NCBI RefSeq assembly: GCF_030296015.1
Contig: NZ_AP027368.1
Span: forward strand, 1,860,001-1,924,000
Direction: 5' to 3'
DNA: 64,000 nucleotides
From: Ferrimonas sp. YFM
GTDB taxonomy: Bacteria; Pseudomonadota; Gammaproteobacteria; Enterobacterales; Shewanellaceae
In this document: positions 35,201 to 45,452 of the stretch, one piece after another
Layout: each line of letters opens with the position of its first letter
Position numbering within the stretch: position 1 is the stretch's first letter
The notes under the pieces: model-generated
What the model was told of the DNA's origin: nothing
Databases searched by the model: none
Seen by the model: only the letters and a program-made list of their open reading frames with translations
Made by a program: the position numbers and the translations under genes

Positions 35201-35633
35201 GCTGAAGAACCCGCTGCATCTGGCCAGGCTTTATCTCGGCCACCTGGCAGGCTGCGCCTGCGGCCATCCGATGACCTCGGTGCTCATCGGCGCCGACAGC
35301 AGTTGGAGCTTGCCGCCCATGGAAGCTGAATCGGCTCAGCAGCAGCTGCAAACCCTGTTGACCCGCTACCTGGAAGGGATGCAGGCGCCTCTGCCCGTGG
35401 CCCCTCGAGCGGCCCTGGCCTATCTGGCTGGCGACGGTGACGATGAGGAGCGTCTTCAAAAAGCGCGCACGGCTTATGAGCCGGGCTTCTTCGGCGGCGG
35501 CGACCTGGGTTACAGCCCCTACCTGACTCGTCAGTTCCCCGACTTTTCCCAACTGGATCCTCAGCGCTTTGCGAGCCTGGCCGAGGATCTCTACCAGCCG
35601 CTGCTGGTGCTGCCCACCCGGCTGGAGGCCTAG
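32229..35633 (+). CDS. recC: Exodeoxyribonuclease V subunit gamma (RecC)
   Basis: About 1134 residues (E. coli RecC, 1122). RecC is the Chi-recognising, inactive-helicase-fold subunit of RecBCD, which repairs double-strand breaks and degrades foreign linear DNA. The N-terminal FLVQSNGMAQWLKL and PSRFLWE, and the central CLLGMNDGDYPRSRPPLDFDLM are strongly conserved. The ATG at 32229 is preferred because it places the conserved region at the usual distance; an in-frame ATG at 32193 exists and neither has a strong ribosome binding site. recB begins on the very next base after the stop. Confidence 0.96.
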   Translation: MSAQLQPGLSIIHANQMEDLRDLLVQWVRHHPLAPLERELFLVQSNGMAQWLKLAFASDPQLKIAAAQEMQLPSRFLWESYRTVLGAEAVPKDSPFDKPRLRWRILKLLPQLLSQEAFAPLRRFLEQDDDLRKRDQLAEQLADLFDQYQVYRADWLDAWAVGRDEIVDGEGRSQPLEEELCWQPRLWRALIADMAPHWRGSSRASLHQHFIQALESAESRPPGLPRRLLVFGISALPQQAVEALKALAKHCQILLCVQNPCQHFWADIVEDRELLRRELARARHNPKPGTPELLSLEQMHQHANPLLAAWGKQGRDYIGMLYGIDEPDQYRSHFQSIDLWSSPMDLGPATMLRRMQQGIFDLDPMPETPWPAASEDHSLAFHLAHSRQREVEILHDQLLQRFQEEPDLSPSEVIVMMPDVDLYAPHIEAVFGHLERDDNRYIPYTIADRPERGHQVVVLALEKLLHLPRSRFAVSELMELLSVPALRARFGIDETELALLGRWVEQAGIRWGLDGEQRHALELPAQLEQNTWRFGLKRMLLGYAVGDGEAWCGIEPLDEVGGLDAALVGKLSLLIDRLGELWQQLGQSHTPAKWHQLLRETAESLFEPQDEQETLLLTRLQDAMAHWLEACDEAQLEEALPITVVREVALAPFGEEGVSQRFLAGKVNFCTLMPMRAIPFKQVCLLGMNDGDYPRSRPPLDFDLMALRGQYRPGDRSRREDDRYLFLEALLAARSQLYISYVGRNVRDNTERTPSVLVGQLRDYLASAFEGGEALIERLTCVHPLQPFSSSYFDARSGELFSYGREWCQVHTPPDTQVQSQMESWQGEEPIELRALVGLLKDPVGCFMNKRLGVWFNLEVAASEDLEPFALDNLQRYLLREELLGELYLGEPDGAEGAVDHTLSRLTGRGQLPMKGFAALAGDDLTRPAVEAFESLRRYTANLELVETSLELRAEVPGLALEDWLSRLYRSSDGHWHQVEVRPAVLATDKGLKNPLHLARLYLGHLAGCACGHPMTSVLIGADSSWSLPPMEAESAQQQLQTLLTRYLEGMQAPLPVAPRAALAYLAGDGDDEERLQKARTAYEPGFFGGGDLGYSPYLTRQFPDFSQLDPQRFASLAEDLYQPLLVLPTRLEA

Positions 35634-38600
35634 ATGACGCAACGACTCGACCCGATCCGCTTCCCTCTCCAGGGAACCAGGCTGATTGAGGCCAGTGCCG
35701 GCACCGGCAAGACCTACACCATCGCCGCCCTCTATCTGAGGTTGGTGTTGGGCCATGGCGATGAGCAGGCCCACCCCCAAGGCCCCCTGCTGCCACCGGA
35801 GATCCTGGTGGTGACCTTCACCAATGCGGCCACCGAAGAGCTCAGGGATCGTATCCGCCTGAGACTGGTGGAGGGCGCCAAGGCGTTTCGCGGTCAGTTG
35901 GACCAGCTGGATCCCATTCTGACTCAGCTGCTGAAGGAATACCCCGCCGAGCAACACCCGGGCTGCGCCCTGAAGCTGGAGCTGGCGGCGCAGATGATGG
36001 ACCTGGCCGCCATTCACACCATCCACGCTTGGTGTCAGCGAATGCTCAGGGAACACGCCTTCGATTCCGGCTCCCTGTTCAACCTGCAACTGGAGACCGA
36101 TCTCAGCGGTCTGCGTCAGGAAGCGGTGAGGGATTACTGGCGACTGCACTTCTACCCCTTGGATACCGGGTCGCTCAGGCCCATCCACCGCCTCTATGCC
36201 ACTCCGGCGGATCTGGAGAAGGCGCTGATGCCTCTGTTGGGGCGCAAGCTCGAGGGGCAAAACCCGGCGGATATCGCCGCCCAGCAGATGGAGGCGGTTC
36301 GCCGGGCCAAGTCGGTATGGCGCAGCGAGCTGGTGGCGGTCAGCGAGCTGGTGCATCAGGCCCTGTCCAACAAGCTGGTGTCCAAGGCCAAGATCAAGCT
36401 GGCGCTGCTGGAGGAGGTTCAGGCCTGGCTCGACGATGAGGGGCAGCTGCTGCCCATGAGCGGCAATAAGCGCTCCAAGGCCTGCGACCATTTCACCACA
36501 GAGGGGATTCAGGCGGCCTGCAACAAGGGCAAACAGGTGGATGCCAATCCCGCCTTCGACGCCATGCAGACCCTGGTGGATGCCCTGGATAGACTGGATC
36601 TCAAGCGCAACCTGCTGTGCCACGCGGCCAGTTGGGTCGGCGAGCGGATGGAGTCGGAGAAGCAGCGCCAGGCGGTGCTGGGCTTCGACGACCTGATGCG
36701 CCGGCTGGACACGGCCCTGGAGTCTGAGGGTGGTGAGGCCCTGGCCCAGACCATACGCGCTCAGTTCCCGGTGGCGCTCATCGATGAGTTCCAGGACACC
36801 GACCCGGTCCAGTACCGGCTGTTCCAGCGGCTCTACAAAGAGAGCCCGGAGCAGGCCCTGCTGATGATCGGCGATCCCAAGCAGGCGATCTACGCCTTTC
36901 GCGGCGCCGACATCCACACCTACCTGCAGGCGCGCAGCGATACCGCACCCAACCACTACACCCTGGGAACCAACTATCGCTCCACCCTGGCCATGGTGGC
37001 CTCGGTGAACCAGGTGTTCCGCCTGGCGGACGGTTACCCCCTGGGGGCCTTCCTGTTCGGCGAGCAGATCCCCTTCGAGTCGGTGGCCGCCAATGGCCGA
37101 AAAGCACACCTGGAGATTGAGGATGAAGCGACGCCGGCACTGAACCTGTGGCTGGACCCGGACGAGGGGCCCATCAACAAGGGTAGCTACCTGGAGCGTC
37201 AGGCGCACTCCGCCGCCTCGGAGATCTGTCGCTACCTCAACCTGGCCAGAGAGGGGCGGGCCGGTTTCCGCTCTGATGACGGGCTCACGCCACTGCGCGC
37301 CGCCGACATGGCGATCCTGGTCAGGGACTTTACCGAGGCCAAGGCGATTCGCCAGGCGCTGGACAGCCGCGGGGTGCGCAGCGTCTACCTGTCCGACAAA
37401 GACTCGGTCTACGCCAGCGCCGAAGCCCAGGATCTGTTGCTGATCCTCCAGGCGGTGGCGGCTCCGGAGCGCGAGGCCGGCGTTCGTGCCGCCCTGGCCT
37501 GCGCCACTTTGGGCATGGAGTGGGCCGAGCTGGATGCCCTCAACCGGGACGAGCGGGCCTGGGATGAGATGGTCGACAGCTTCCGCGAGCTGCTGGCGCA
37601 CTGGCAGAGCAAAGGGGTGCTGTCGATGATTCGCGCCCTGATGGCCAAATTTGGTGTGGCCAGCAGACTGATGCATCAGGGAGGCGGAGAGCGCAGTCTC
37701 ACCAATCTGTTGCACCTGGCCGAGTTGCTTCAGGGGGCTTCGGCCACTCTGGACGGCGAGCTGGCGCTGCTGCGTCTGCTGGCGGAGCAGATCGACTCCG
37801 GCCAGGGGGATGACGATCAGATCCTGCGCCTGGAGAGCGACGCCGAACTGGTTCAGGTGGTGACCATCCACAAATCCAAGGGACTGGAGTACCCCCTGGT
37901 GTTCCTGCCCTTCATCCTGGGCTTCCGTCAGGCCACCGCCAAAGATGGCCTGCTGACCTACCGCAGCGCCGAGGGCAGTCAGGTGGCCTTCAACCCTGAA
38001 GTTGAGGCCCTGGAGCAGGCGGAGCATGAGCGCCTGGCGGAAGACTTGCGCCTGCTTTATGTGGCACTGACCCGTCCGGTCTACGCCTGCTTCCTGGGGC
38101 TGGCCCCGGTCAAGCTGGGGCGCACCGGCAAGCGTGACATGAGCGATCTGCACCTGGGCGCCCTGGGTTACCTGCTCGGCGGCGGTCAGGCCATGAGCTA
38201 CGGCGAACTGCAGCATGCCCTGCGCACCCTGGCTGGCGAGCAGGGGGTGGCACTGTCCAGCCTTCCTGAGGTGAGAGACAACCACTATCTGGCCGAGGTG
38301 ACCGATCCGGCCCATCTCACCGCCCGGGAAGCGATGCGGGCGGTGCCGTCCGGCTGGCGGGTGGGCTCCTACTCTGGCCTGCTGACCGGCATGAGCCATC
38401 ACCTGGATGAGAGCGACACCAGCACCAGCGGCGCCCTCACCCGGATGGAGGAGCTGATGGGCGAGGCGCAGATGCCAGTAGAGCAGGAGCCCGAGCCTGG
38501 CACCATTCATGCCTTCCCGCGAGGCGCAGCCCCGGGAACCTTCCTGCACGATCTGCTGGAGTGGATCGCCGATGAGGGCTTTGGCTCCGTGGACCCGCAG

Positions 38601-39227
38601 GCCCTCTCCGATGAGGTGGCCCGCCGCTGCGAACACAAGGGGCTGGACGAGTGGCAGCCGATGCTGGAGCAGTGGCTGGCGCAGATGCTGAATCAGCCCA
38701 TGGCGCTGATGGACAGCCAGGCGGCCCTGAGCGATCTCTCCACCGTGGTGGCCGAGATGGAGTTCTGGTTTGCGGCTCATCAGCTGGATGTGCAGCACCT
38801 GGACAGCCTGGTGCGCCAACATATCTGGCCCGGGGAGCCCAGGCCGCAGCTGCGGCCCCAGCACCTGGATGGCATGCTCAAGGGCTTTATCGATCTGACC
38901 TTTGAGCATCAGGGCCGTTACTACGTGGCGGACTACAAATCCAACTACCTGGGCGCCGAGGCCGAGGCTTACGAGCCCCAGGCTATGAAGGCGGGGATGT
39001 TGTCACATAGATACGACCTGCAGCTGGCCCTCTACACCCTGGCCCTGCACCGACTATTGAAAAGCCGCATGACTGATTACGACTATGACCGCCATATGGG
39101 CGGCGGGCTCTACCTGTTCCTGCGAGGCATGGGCGACAACCGGGCGGACAAAGGGGTACTTGGGCTCTGCCCGGACCGGGCCCTGATTGAAGCGATGGAC
39201 CTGGCTTTTGAGGGGGGACAGGCATGA
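35634..39227 (+). CDS. recB: Exodeoxyribonuclease V subunit beta (RecB)
   Basis: A 1197-residue 3'-5' SF1 helicase and nuclease (E. coli RecB, 1180). Walker A is SAGTGKT (21-27), DEFQDTDPVQ is Walker B, and VVTIHKSKGLEYPLVF and LLYVALTRP are helicase motifs V and VI. The nuclease residues are intact: D1087 in GFIDL, D1100 and K1102 in DYKSN, with the same 13-residue spacing as E. coli D1067/D1080. It directly abuts recC and overlaps recD by four bases (ATGA). Confidence 0.97.
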   Translation: MTQRLDPIRFPLQGTRLIEASAGTGKTYTIAALYLRLVLGHGDEQAHPQGPLLPPEILVVTFTNAATEELRDRIRLRLVEGAKAFRGQLDQLDPILTQLLKEYPAEQHPGCALKLELAAQMMDLAAIHTIHAWCQRMLREHAFDSGSLFNLQLETDLSGLRQEAVRDYWRLHFYPLDTGSLRPIHRLYATPADLEKALMPLLGRKLEGQNPADIAAQQMEAVRRAKSVWRSELVAVSELVHQALSNKLVSKAKIKLALLEEVQAWLDDEGQLLPMSGNKRSKACDHFTTEGIQAACNKGKQVDANPAFDAMQTLVDALDRLDLKRNLLCHAASWVGERMESEKQRQAVLGFDDLMRRLDTALESEGGEALAQTIRAQFPVALIDEFQDTDPVQYRLFQRLYKESPEQALLMIGDPKQAIYAFRGADIHTYLQARSDTAPNHYTLGTNYRSTLAMVASVNQVFRLADGYPLGAFLFGEQIPFESVAANGRKAHLEIEDEATPALNLWLDPDEGPINKGSYLERQAHSAASEICRYLNLAREGRAGFRSDDGLTPLRAADMAILVRDFTEAKAIRQALDSRGVRSVYLSDKDSVYASAEAQDLLLILQAVAAPEREAGVRAALACATLGMEWAELDALNRDERAWDEMVDSFRELLAHWQSKGVLSMIRALMAKFGVASRLMHQGGGERSLTNLLHLAELLQGASATLDGELALLRLLAEQIDSGQGDDDQILRLESDAELVQVVTIHKSKGLEYPLVFLPFILGFRQATAKDGLLTYRSAEGSQVAFNPEVEALEQAEHERLAEDLRLLYVALTRPVYACFLGLAPVKLGRTGKRDMSDLHLGALGYLLGGGQAMSYGELQHALRTLAGEQGVALSSLPEVRDNHYLAEVTDPAHLTAREAMRAVPSGWRVGSYSGLLTGMSHHLDESDTSTSGALTRMEELMGEAQMPVEQEPEPGTIHAFPRGAAPGTFLHDLLEWIADEGFGSVDPQALSDEVARRCEHKGLDEWQPMLEQWLAQMLNQPMALMDSQAALSDLSTVVAEMEFWFAAHQLDVQHLDSLVRQHIWPGEPRPQLRPQHLDGMLKGFIDLTFEHQGRYYVADYKSNYLGAEAEAYEPQAMKAGMLSHRYDLQLALYTLALHRLLKSRMTDYDYDRHMGGGLYLFLRGMGDNRADKGVLGLCPDRALIEAMDLAFEGGQA

Positions 39228-41272
39228 CCTTGAATGAACTGATGCAGCAGCTCGACGCCTATCTGGCCGAGGGCTGGCTCCGCCCCCTGGATCTGGCCCT
39301 GGCCAATCTGCTGCTGGAACAGCAGCCGGATACTCCGGCCCAGGTGGTGCTGGCCGCCATCTGGACCAGCCACCAGCTGAGGCGGGGCCATCTGTGCCTG
39401 GAGCTGTCGCAACTGCTGGCCCGTCCCGGCGAGGTGCTGGCTCTGCCCCCGGAGGGGCGCAAACCGGCCGAGCTGCCCCATCCCTCAGAGCTGATGGCTC
39501 ACTGGAGTGAAGCCGCACTGGTGGAGGCCCTGTCCGCCTCGCCGCTGGTGTCGGTGTCCGAAGGGGAGGGCAGTGAGCCCCTGGTGCTGAGCCAGGGGCG
39601 GCTCTACCTGAGGCGCTACTACCGCTATGAGTGTCAGGTGGCCCGGCAGATTCAGGAGCGCCTGGCTCCGCTGGAGGTGGACGTCGACTCTACCCGGGCG
39701 GAGCTGGCTCAGCTGTTTGCTCCGCTGAAATCGGCGGATGAGGCCAGTGGCGAGTCGGTGCACTGGCAGAGTGTGGCGGCGGCCCTGGCCTGTCGCAGCC
39801 GCTTTACGGTGATCTCCGGTGGCCCGGGAACCGGCAAAACCACTACCGTGGTGCGGCTGCTGGCGGCGCTGCAGGGCCCGAAGATGGCCCAGGGCGAGCC
39901 TCTGCGAATCCGCCTGGCGGCGCCGACGGGTAAGGCGGCAGCCAGGTTGTCTGAGTCTCTTTCCGGCGCCTTGAGCGGCCTGCCGGACGCGGTGCAGCAG
40001 GGCATTCCCACTCAGGTGACCACCTTGCACCGCCTGCTGGGCTCTCGTCCGGACAGCCGTCACTTTCGTCATCACCGGGGAAACCCTCTGCACCTGGATC
40101 TCTTGGTGGTGGATGAGGCCTCCATGGTGGATCTGGAGATGATGGCCGCCCTGCTGGAGGCGATGCCGGAGCACGCCTCCCTGATTCTGCTGGGGGATAA
40201 GGATCAGCTGGCCTCGGTGGAAGCCGGCGCCGTATTGGGGGACCTCTGTCGCCGGGCCGATGGTGCCAACTATGCTCCCGCCACCCTGGCGTATTTATCA
40301 CAAGCCAGCGGTTATGATCTGACTCCCTGGCTCGGTGAGGGCACCGCCCTGGACCAGCAGATTGCCCTGCTCAGAAAGAGCCATCGCTTCGATGCCAACA
40401 GTGGCATCGGCCGTCTGGCGACCGCCGTCAACCTGGGGGACAGCCGCGAAGCATCCAGACTGTTCGGCGAGCCCTGGCCGGATCTGCTCAGCGCCTCTCT
40501 CGGCGGCGAGCAGGACCGCGCCCTGGAGCGCCTCTGCATCGAGGGGGACGCCAGTGACGCCAGAGCCATTAAGGGCGCCCAGCCATTGGGGTATCGGAAC
40601 TACCTGGAGCAGATGCAGCAGGGCTTATCTGAGCTGGAGCAGAGGGCGGCCCAATGCAGCAGTGAGCAGGAGTGGGCCGAACTGGTGGAGGCGCAGAGTC
40701 AGTGGGCCCTGGAACTTCACCGGGCCTTCGGCGCCTTCCAGCTATTGTGCGCGGTGCGTGACGGGGAGTTCGGGGTCAGTGGCCTCAACCGCCGCATCGC
40801 CCAGGCCCTGAAAGGGGCGGGGCTCATCGAGCGGGATCAGGGCTGGTACCCGGGGCGGCCGGTGATCCTCACTCGAAACGATTACAGCCTCAAGCTGATG
40901 AACGGCGACATTGGCCTGTGCCTGCCACTGTACGATGAACAGGGCGTGCGCCGATTGCGGGTGGCATTTCCCACGGCGGAGGGCGGGCTGAAATCGGTGC
41001 AGCCAAGTCGCCTGGCCGATGCCGACACCGTGTTTGCCATGACGGTGCACAAATCTCAGGGATCGGAGTTTGCCCACACCGCCATGGTGCTGCCGGCAGC
41101 GGACAGCCCCATCCTGACCCGGGAGCTGCTCTACACAGGCATCACCCGGGCCCGCACCTGGTTCAGCCTGCTACTGCCCCGGCCCCAACTGGTGGCCAGT
41201 GCCATAGGTCGGCGCACCGTCCGGGCCTCCGGCCTGGCTCAGCGACTGGCCAGCCTGGAGGAGAGAGGATGA
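39224..41272 (+). CDS. recD: Exodeoxyribonuclease V subunit alpha (RecD)
   Basis: A 682-residue 5'-3' SF1 helicase (E. coli RecD, 608). Walker A is GGPGTGKT (199-206), VVDEASMVD is Walker B, and FAMTVHKSQGSEF and YTGITRAR are later helicase motifs. It completes the RecBCD enzyme. Translation is coupled to recB at its start and to the VanZ-like gene at its end by ATGA overlaps. Confidence 0.97.
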   Translation: MTLNELMQQLDAYLAEGWLRPLDLALANLLLEQQPDTPAQVVLAAIWTSHQLRRGHLCLELSQLLARPGEVLALPPEGRKPAELPHPSELMAHWSEAALVEALSASPLVSVSEGEGSEPLVLSQGRLYLRRYYRYECQVARQIQERLAPLEVDVDSTRAELAQLFAPLKSADEASGESVHWQSVAAALACRSRFTVISGGPGTGKTTTVVRLLAALQGPKMAQGEPLRIRLAAPTGKAAARLSESLSGALSGLPDAVQQGIPTQVTTLHRLLGSRPDSRHFRHHRGNPLHLDLLVVDEASMVDLEMMAALLEAMPEHASLILLGDKDQLASVEAGAVLGDLCRRADGANYAPATLAYLSQASGYDLTPWLGEGTALDQQIALLRKSHRFDANSGIGRLATAVNLGDSREASRLFGEPWPDLLSASLGGEQDRALERLCIEGDASDARAIKGAQPLGYRNYLEQMQQGLSELEQRAAQCSSEQEWAELVEAQSQWALELHRAFGAFQLLCAVRDGEFGVSGLNRRIAQALKGAGLIERDQGWYPGRPVILTRNDYSLKLMNGDIGLCLPLYDEQGVRRLRVAFPTAEGGLKSVQPSRLADADTVFAMTVHKSQGSEFAHTAMVLPAADSPILTRELLYTGITRARTWFSLLLPRPQLVASAIGRRTVRASGLAQRLASLEERG

Positions 41273-41661
41273 GCAGCAAGGTCAAATCGCTCATCTGGCT
41301 GGCCACCCTGGCGCTGATGGGGCTGATAGCCTGGGTCATCTACCTGGCGGACACCGGCCAGTCCAGCATCTTCTTCAGCCTGGTTCGGCAACTGCCCTAC
41401 GGCGATAAGCTGGGCCACTTCGCTCTGTTCGGCTTGCTCACCCTGGGGCTGAACCTGGTGACCGGCGGCCGCAGCTGGTGCTGCGGCCCCCTCAATCTCT
41501 ATTGGGGCGCCACTCTGGTGTTTGTGGTGGCGGCCCTGGAGGAGCTCAGTCAGGCCTGGTTTCCCAACCGCACTCTGGACATCACCGATCTGATGGCCGA
41601 TGTGGTGGGGATCCTGGTGTTCTCCTGGCTGAGCCGGGCCCTGCTCAGGCGTGTAGGCTGA
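41269..41661 (+). CDS. VanZ-like membrane protein
   Basis: A 130-residue inner-membrane protein with four helices. The conserved [13 protein letters not shown] and [21 protein letters not shown] motifs define the VanZ-like family. VanZ gives low-level teicoplanin resistance in enterococci; the role of chromosomal homologues in Gram-negatives is unknown. It overlaps recD by four bases, so it is the last gene of the recCBD operon. Its last 17 bases overlap the convergent chemotaxis receptor gene. Confidence 0.9.
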   Translation: MSSKVKSLIWLATLALMGLIAWVIYLADTGQSSIFFSLVRQLPYGDKLGHFALFGLLTLGLNLVTGGRSWCCGPLNLYWGATLVFVVAALEELSQAWFPNRTLDITDLMADVVGILVFSWLSRALLRRVG

Positions 41662-43552
41662 ACTGCCCGCAGTTGTGCGAGAGGGTCTGGGACAGGCCTT
41701 TGAGCTCCTGACTCTGCTGAGACACGGTTTCTGTGACTCTTGATGCCGACTGGCCTGCTTCCTCTATCTGGTGCAGGCCCCGGCTCACTTCATGGGTGGC
41801 CAGGGATTGCTCCTTGCAGGCCGCGGCGATGTGGGCCATCGCCTCGGTAGAGCTGCTCATATGAGCCACCAGCTCCGTCAATGCCTGCTGGGTGCTTTGC
41901 GCCATCCGATTGCCCATCTCCATCTGGCTGCGACTGTGCTGAACCAGCTCGCGACTGCGCTCTGCGGCGTCAGCGCTCCTGGCCGCCAGGTTGCGAACCT
42001 CTTCGGCCACCACGGAGAAACCCCGGCCATGCTCGCCGGCCCGGGCCGCTTCGATGGCCGCATTCAGGGCGATGAGATTGGTTTGTTCACTGATGGCGGT
42101 GATCTCCCCCATGATGCCGGCCACCTTCTCGCCTGAGTCGATGATCTCCTTCATCGCGTCGGTAAGACCGGCCATCTGGTCACTCCCCTGATGGGCTTTG
42201 TGCATCCCTTCGCTGGCGCTCTGTGCCAGGGTGCTGCCCTGATCGGCGGTGAGGGTGATCTGGCTGTCGATCTGTTGCAGGGCCGTGCCTACCTCGGCCA
42301 GGGAATTAAACTGCTCTGTGGTGCTCTGGGCCAGCAGCTGGGCGTCTCTCTCGAGGGAGTCTGTGGTGCTCTGCACCTCCAGGGCGCTGCGTTTAAGCTC
42401 GGCCACCAGTTGCTTCAATTGGGTCTGCATATGGGTCAGCGATTGACCCAGACTGTCGTGCTCTCCGGCACAGGTCACTGACTGGCCCAGATCCCCCTTG
42501 GCCACCGCATCGGCGCACTGGGCAAGCCGTCGTTGGTGAGCCACCAGGCGGTCGATGGCACCGGCCATGCCGCCAAGCTCATCCTGACGATGTTGAACCC
42601 GGCCCCAGGAGGCCCTGTTCAGAGAGGAGAGCTCGATGTCTCCTTCGGCGAGGGCGTCGATGGCCAGCACCATGGTCCCCAGGCCCCGGGTAATGCTGCG
42701 CACCAACAGCAGGATCAGGCCAAGGCAGATGAGCAAAACAACGCCCGACACCCAGAATGACAAGCTCATCATCTGCTGTTGGCTGTGCTTGAGATCTTCG
42801 AGACTGTGGGCGCTGAGCAGCAGCCAACCGGTTACCGGATCCGGGTGGGCCCAGCCCAGGTAGGCAACCTCATTGAGCTCGAAATGCACCAGCCCCTGCT
42901 GCTGACAGAGATTGGTCAGGTCAGGCAGGCCAAGCTTATCGTCAAAGGCGACCGGGTCGCAGCTCCCTGAGAGGATCAGCGCGTAATCGGCAGGGTCATC
43001 GGATTGGACCTGAGATTCGTAGATCCGTTTGACCGAGAGACTGAGAAACAGTACCTGACCCGACGCCAGACGCTGGGCAAAGCTCACCAGCTGGGCGCCA
43101 TCCACCCGGCTGGCCCTGGGCTCAGAGATCACCAGCTGTTGTTGCGACAGAGCTTGTTTCACGTAGGAGAGAGAGCCGTAGTCCTTGCCAATTCGATCCT
43201 CATTTGCCGAGGCCTGAGCCACCCCGTTTGGGGAGAGCAGGGCGATGTTTCTCAGGCCATAGGCGTGCTTCAAAGTTGCCATGTGCTCTGACAGAGCGTC
43301 GAAGCCATACCGGTCTGCTGAGCGAAGAAGAGGGCTATGGGCCAGGCTGGTGAGCAGTTGTTTCTGGTTGGCGACCCAGTCGGCAACACCTTGGTTCATC
43401 TCTTGTGCCCGGCTTTCAACAAGGTTTTTGTTGGAGTTTTCCAGCTTGTTGATTGCGGTACGGGTGATGAGGCCACTGGTCAGTATCAGGCCCAGCATCA
43501 CCAGAGGAATCAGGGTTATCAGAAAGCGTCGTCCCAGACTGGCAGTATTCAT
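41645..43552 (-). CDS. Methyl-accepting chemotaxis protein
   Basis: A 635-residue transmembrane receptor. It has helices near 10-30 and 270-292, and a periplasmic Cache-like sensor (about 40-260) that includes [19 protein letters not shown] linker (about 293-350) precedes a cytoplasmic signalling coiled coil. The hairpin tip [20 protein letters not shown] is intact and should contact CheA and CheW. No C-terminal CheR-docking pentapeptide is evident. The ligand is unknown. Single gene. Confidence 0.95.
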   Translation of the reverse strand: MNTASLGRRFLITLIPLVMLGLILTSGLITRTAINKLENSNKNLVESRAQEMNQGVADWVANQKQLLTSLAHSPLLRSADRYGFDALSEHMATLKHAYGLRNIALLSPNGVAQASANEDRIGKDYGSLSYVKQALSQQQLVISEPRASRVDGAQLVSFAQRLASGQVLFLSLSVKRIYESQVQSDDPADYALILSGSCDPVAFDDKLGLPDLTNLCQQQGLVHFELNEVAYLGWAHPDPVTGWLLLSAHSLEDLKHSQQQMMSLSFWVSGVVLLICLGLILLLVRSITRGLGTMVLAIDALAEGDIELSSLNRASWGRVQHRQDELGGMAGAIDRLVAHQRRLAQCADAVAKGDLGQSVTCAGEHDSLGQSLTHMQTQLKQLVAELKRSALEVQSTTDSLERDAQLLAQSTTEQFNSLAEVGTALQQIDSQITLTADQGSTLAQSASEGMHKAHQGSDQMAGLTDAMKEIIDSGEKVAGIMGEITAISEQTNLIALNAAIEAARAGEHGRGFSVVAEEVRNLAARSADAAERSRELVQHSRSQMEMGNRMAQSTQQALTELVAHMSSSTEAMAHIAAACKEQSLATHEVSRGLHQIEEAGQSASRVTETVSQQSQELKGLSQTLSHNCGQFSLHA

Positions 43553-43810
43553 TGCTCTACCTTTGTGTAATATTAGGTTGAAACTATTTGAATGTTACAC
43601 CCTAAATGGAAAGGAAAACCTGAGCTGGCTCAAACATCATCGGCCTGGGGTGGGGACCTGCATCACAGGAACTTCGCTTTACTCTGAAAATCAAAGCAGT
43701 AAGTTACATTTTGTTGGTTATTAACTGTGGTTAAACACAGTGTTTGCTGGTAGGTTCGAGGCCCTGATTGGCAACAAGCCCAGCCCAGCGCACGTTCGAA
43801 GCAGGTCGCT

Positions 43811-44506
43811 ATGATCACCATTGAAAGCCTAACCAAACATTATCAGATGGGGGAGAGCCAGGTGGCCGCCCTCAAAGGGGTCAGTCTGACCATCCAGGCC
43901 GGCGAGTTCGTGGCCATCATGGGGCCATCGGGATCCGGTAAATCCACCCTGATGAACCTCATCGGCTGTCTGGACAGGCCCAGCAGCGGCCACTATCACC
44001 TCGACGGTCAGTTCGTGGATGAACTGGACGATGACACCCTCTCCCGGGTGCGTAATGAGCGCATAGGTTTTGTGTTCCAGAGCTTCCATCTGCTTCCTCG
44101 CCTCTCTGCATTGCAGAACGTGCTGCTTCCCCTGCGTTACCGCCGTGAGCAGGGCGACCCCCAACAGGATAAGGCGCGAGCCACCGAGTTGCTGAGCCGG
44201 GTCGGTCTGGAGGGGCGGATGGGGCACAGGCCCAATCAGCTCTCCGGAGGCCAGCGCCAGCGGGTGGCCATCGCCCGATCCCTGATCAATCAGCCGGCGA
44301 TTCTGCTGGCGGACGAGCCCACCGGCGCCCTGGACAGCAAGACCTCGGTGGAGATCATGACTCTGTTCAAGGAGCTCAATGCCCGGGGGCAGACCATCAT
44401 CCTGGTGACCCACGAAGAGGAGGTGGCCCGTAATGCCAGGCGGATCCTGTGGATGCGCGACGGTGCCATTGAGCGCATCGAGGAGGGCACTCACTATGCG
44501 GCTTAG
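43811..44506 (+). CDS. ABC transporter ATP-binding protein, MacB/LolD type
   Basis: A 231-residue ATPase of the MacB/LolD/FtsE group. Walker [10 protein letters not shown] (about 38-46), the group-specific GCLDRPSSG after it, signature [15 protein letters not shown] and Walker [13 protein letters not shown] are all intact. It heads a five-gene operon whose genes all overlap: this ATPase, three adaptor proteins, and an FtsX/MacB-type permease at 47610. In MacB itself the ATPase and permease are one chain; here they are split. Confidence 0.94.
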   Translation: MITIESLTKHYQMGESQVAALKGVSLTIQAGEFVAIMGPSGSGKSTLMNLIGCLDRPSSGHYHLDGQFVDELDDDTLSRVRNERIGFVFQSFHLLPRLSALQNVLLPLRYRREQGDPQQDKARATELLSRVGLEGRMGHRPNQLSGGQRQRVAIARSLINQPAILLADEPTGALDSKTSVEIMTLFKELNARGQTIILVTHEEEVARNARRILWMRDGAIERIEEGTHYAA

Positions 44507-45452
44507 TGTCATTGTGATGGTGTTCGTGGGGCTGTTTGTCCCTCGCCTGGAGGCGGCGCCACTGCTGCTGACTGGCGAGGTGGCCTCGGCGCAGGCGCAA
44601 AGCCTGACTGTGCCCAGGGCCGGCCGCTCCTGGCGTTACCAGATCCAGTGGATGGCCCCCGAAGGCAGCATGGTCAAGGCGGGGGAGACTGTGGTGGTGT
44701 TCGATAAGTCCACCGTCAGCGCCGAGTTGGATCAGCTGGAGGCCAGACTGATCCAGGTGGAGGCCTCCAGGCAGGCGAAACGGGTGGAGGTGGAACAGAG
44801 CAACCTCAAGGCGGAGTTTGATCTCAAGGAGAAGCGGCTTCAGCTGGAAAAGGCTGAACTGGATGCCGAGGTCCCGCCGGACTTCCAGAGCCCCAAGGAG
44901 TACGCAGATAAGCAGTTTGAGCTTCTCAAGGCCCAGTCTGAACTGGAAAAAGCCCAGGAAGCGCTGGAGCAGGCCCGGCTCACCGCCCGGCGAGAGCAGG
45001 CCAAACTGGACCTGGACAAAGCCAAGGTGGAGATGGAGCTGAGCAATGCCCAGGCGCTCATCTCCGGCCTGGAGCTCAAGGCCACCCACAATGGCCCGAT
45101 GATCTACGCCCGTGGTCGCTGGAATGGGGTGAAGACCGAGATTGGCGATACGGTTCAGGTGGGCACCCAGGTTGCCACCATCCCCAGGTTTGATGCCCTC
45201 CAGGTGTGGGCATGGGCAAACGAAGTGGATGTGGACAGGGTTACGCCCGGAACTGGCGTGTCGTTGAAGCTGGATGCCAACCCGGATATCGACCTTCAGG
45301 GCCGGGTGACTTCCGTGGCCCTCAACGGTGAGCGTCGCCATGGCTGGGGCGAGAGCAACTGGTTTCAGATAGAGATCGCACTGGTGGACGGTGATGCCGT
45401 AGAGCTGACGCCGGGCATGAGTGTGCAGGTTCGGCTGGAGGATCAGCGATGA
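44496..45452 (+). CDS. Adaptor (membrane fusion) protein 1 of the MacB-type operon
   Basis: A 318-residue periplasmic adaptor with a signal peptide ending near LEAAP (residue 16). The first lipoyl half ([22 protein letters not shown]) is followed by a long, highly charged coiled coil (about 80-190), and then a barrel part with [16 protein letters not shown]. The start at 44496 has GAGGAGG ahead and lies inside the end of the ATPase gene (11-base overlap). It is clearly related to the next protein and less so to the third. Confidence 0.87.
   Translation: MRLSVIVMVFVGLFVPRLEAAPLLLTGEVASAQAQSLTVPRAGRSWRYQIQWMAPEGSMVKAGETVVVFDKSTVSAELDQLEARLIQVEASRQAKRVEVEQSNLKAEFDLKEKRLQLEKAELDAEVPPDFQSPKEYADKQFELLKAQSELEKAQEALEQARLTARREQAKLDLDKAKVEMELSNAQALISGLELKATHNGPMIYARGRWNGVKTEIGDTVQVGTQVATIPRFDALQVWAWANEVDVDRVTPGTGVSLKLDANPDIDLQGRVTSVALNGERRHGWGESNWFQIEIALVDGDAVELTPGMSVQVRLEDQR

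Noticed and set aside
35121-38909. 1262-codon open frame on the minus strand opposite recB and recC
   Set aside because: Antisense shadow of two certain genes. It is rich in Gln, Leu, His and Gly with no domain, as expected when a GC-rich coding strand is read backwards.
43565-43605. Inverted GTGTAA/TTACAC upstream of the chemoreceptor gene
   Set aside because: Six-base arms more than 20 bases apart in A+T-rich DNA are likely chance.
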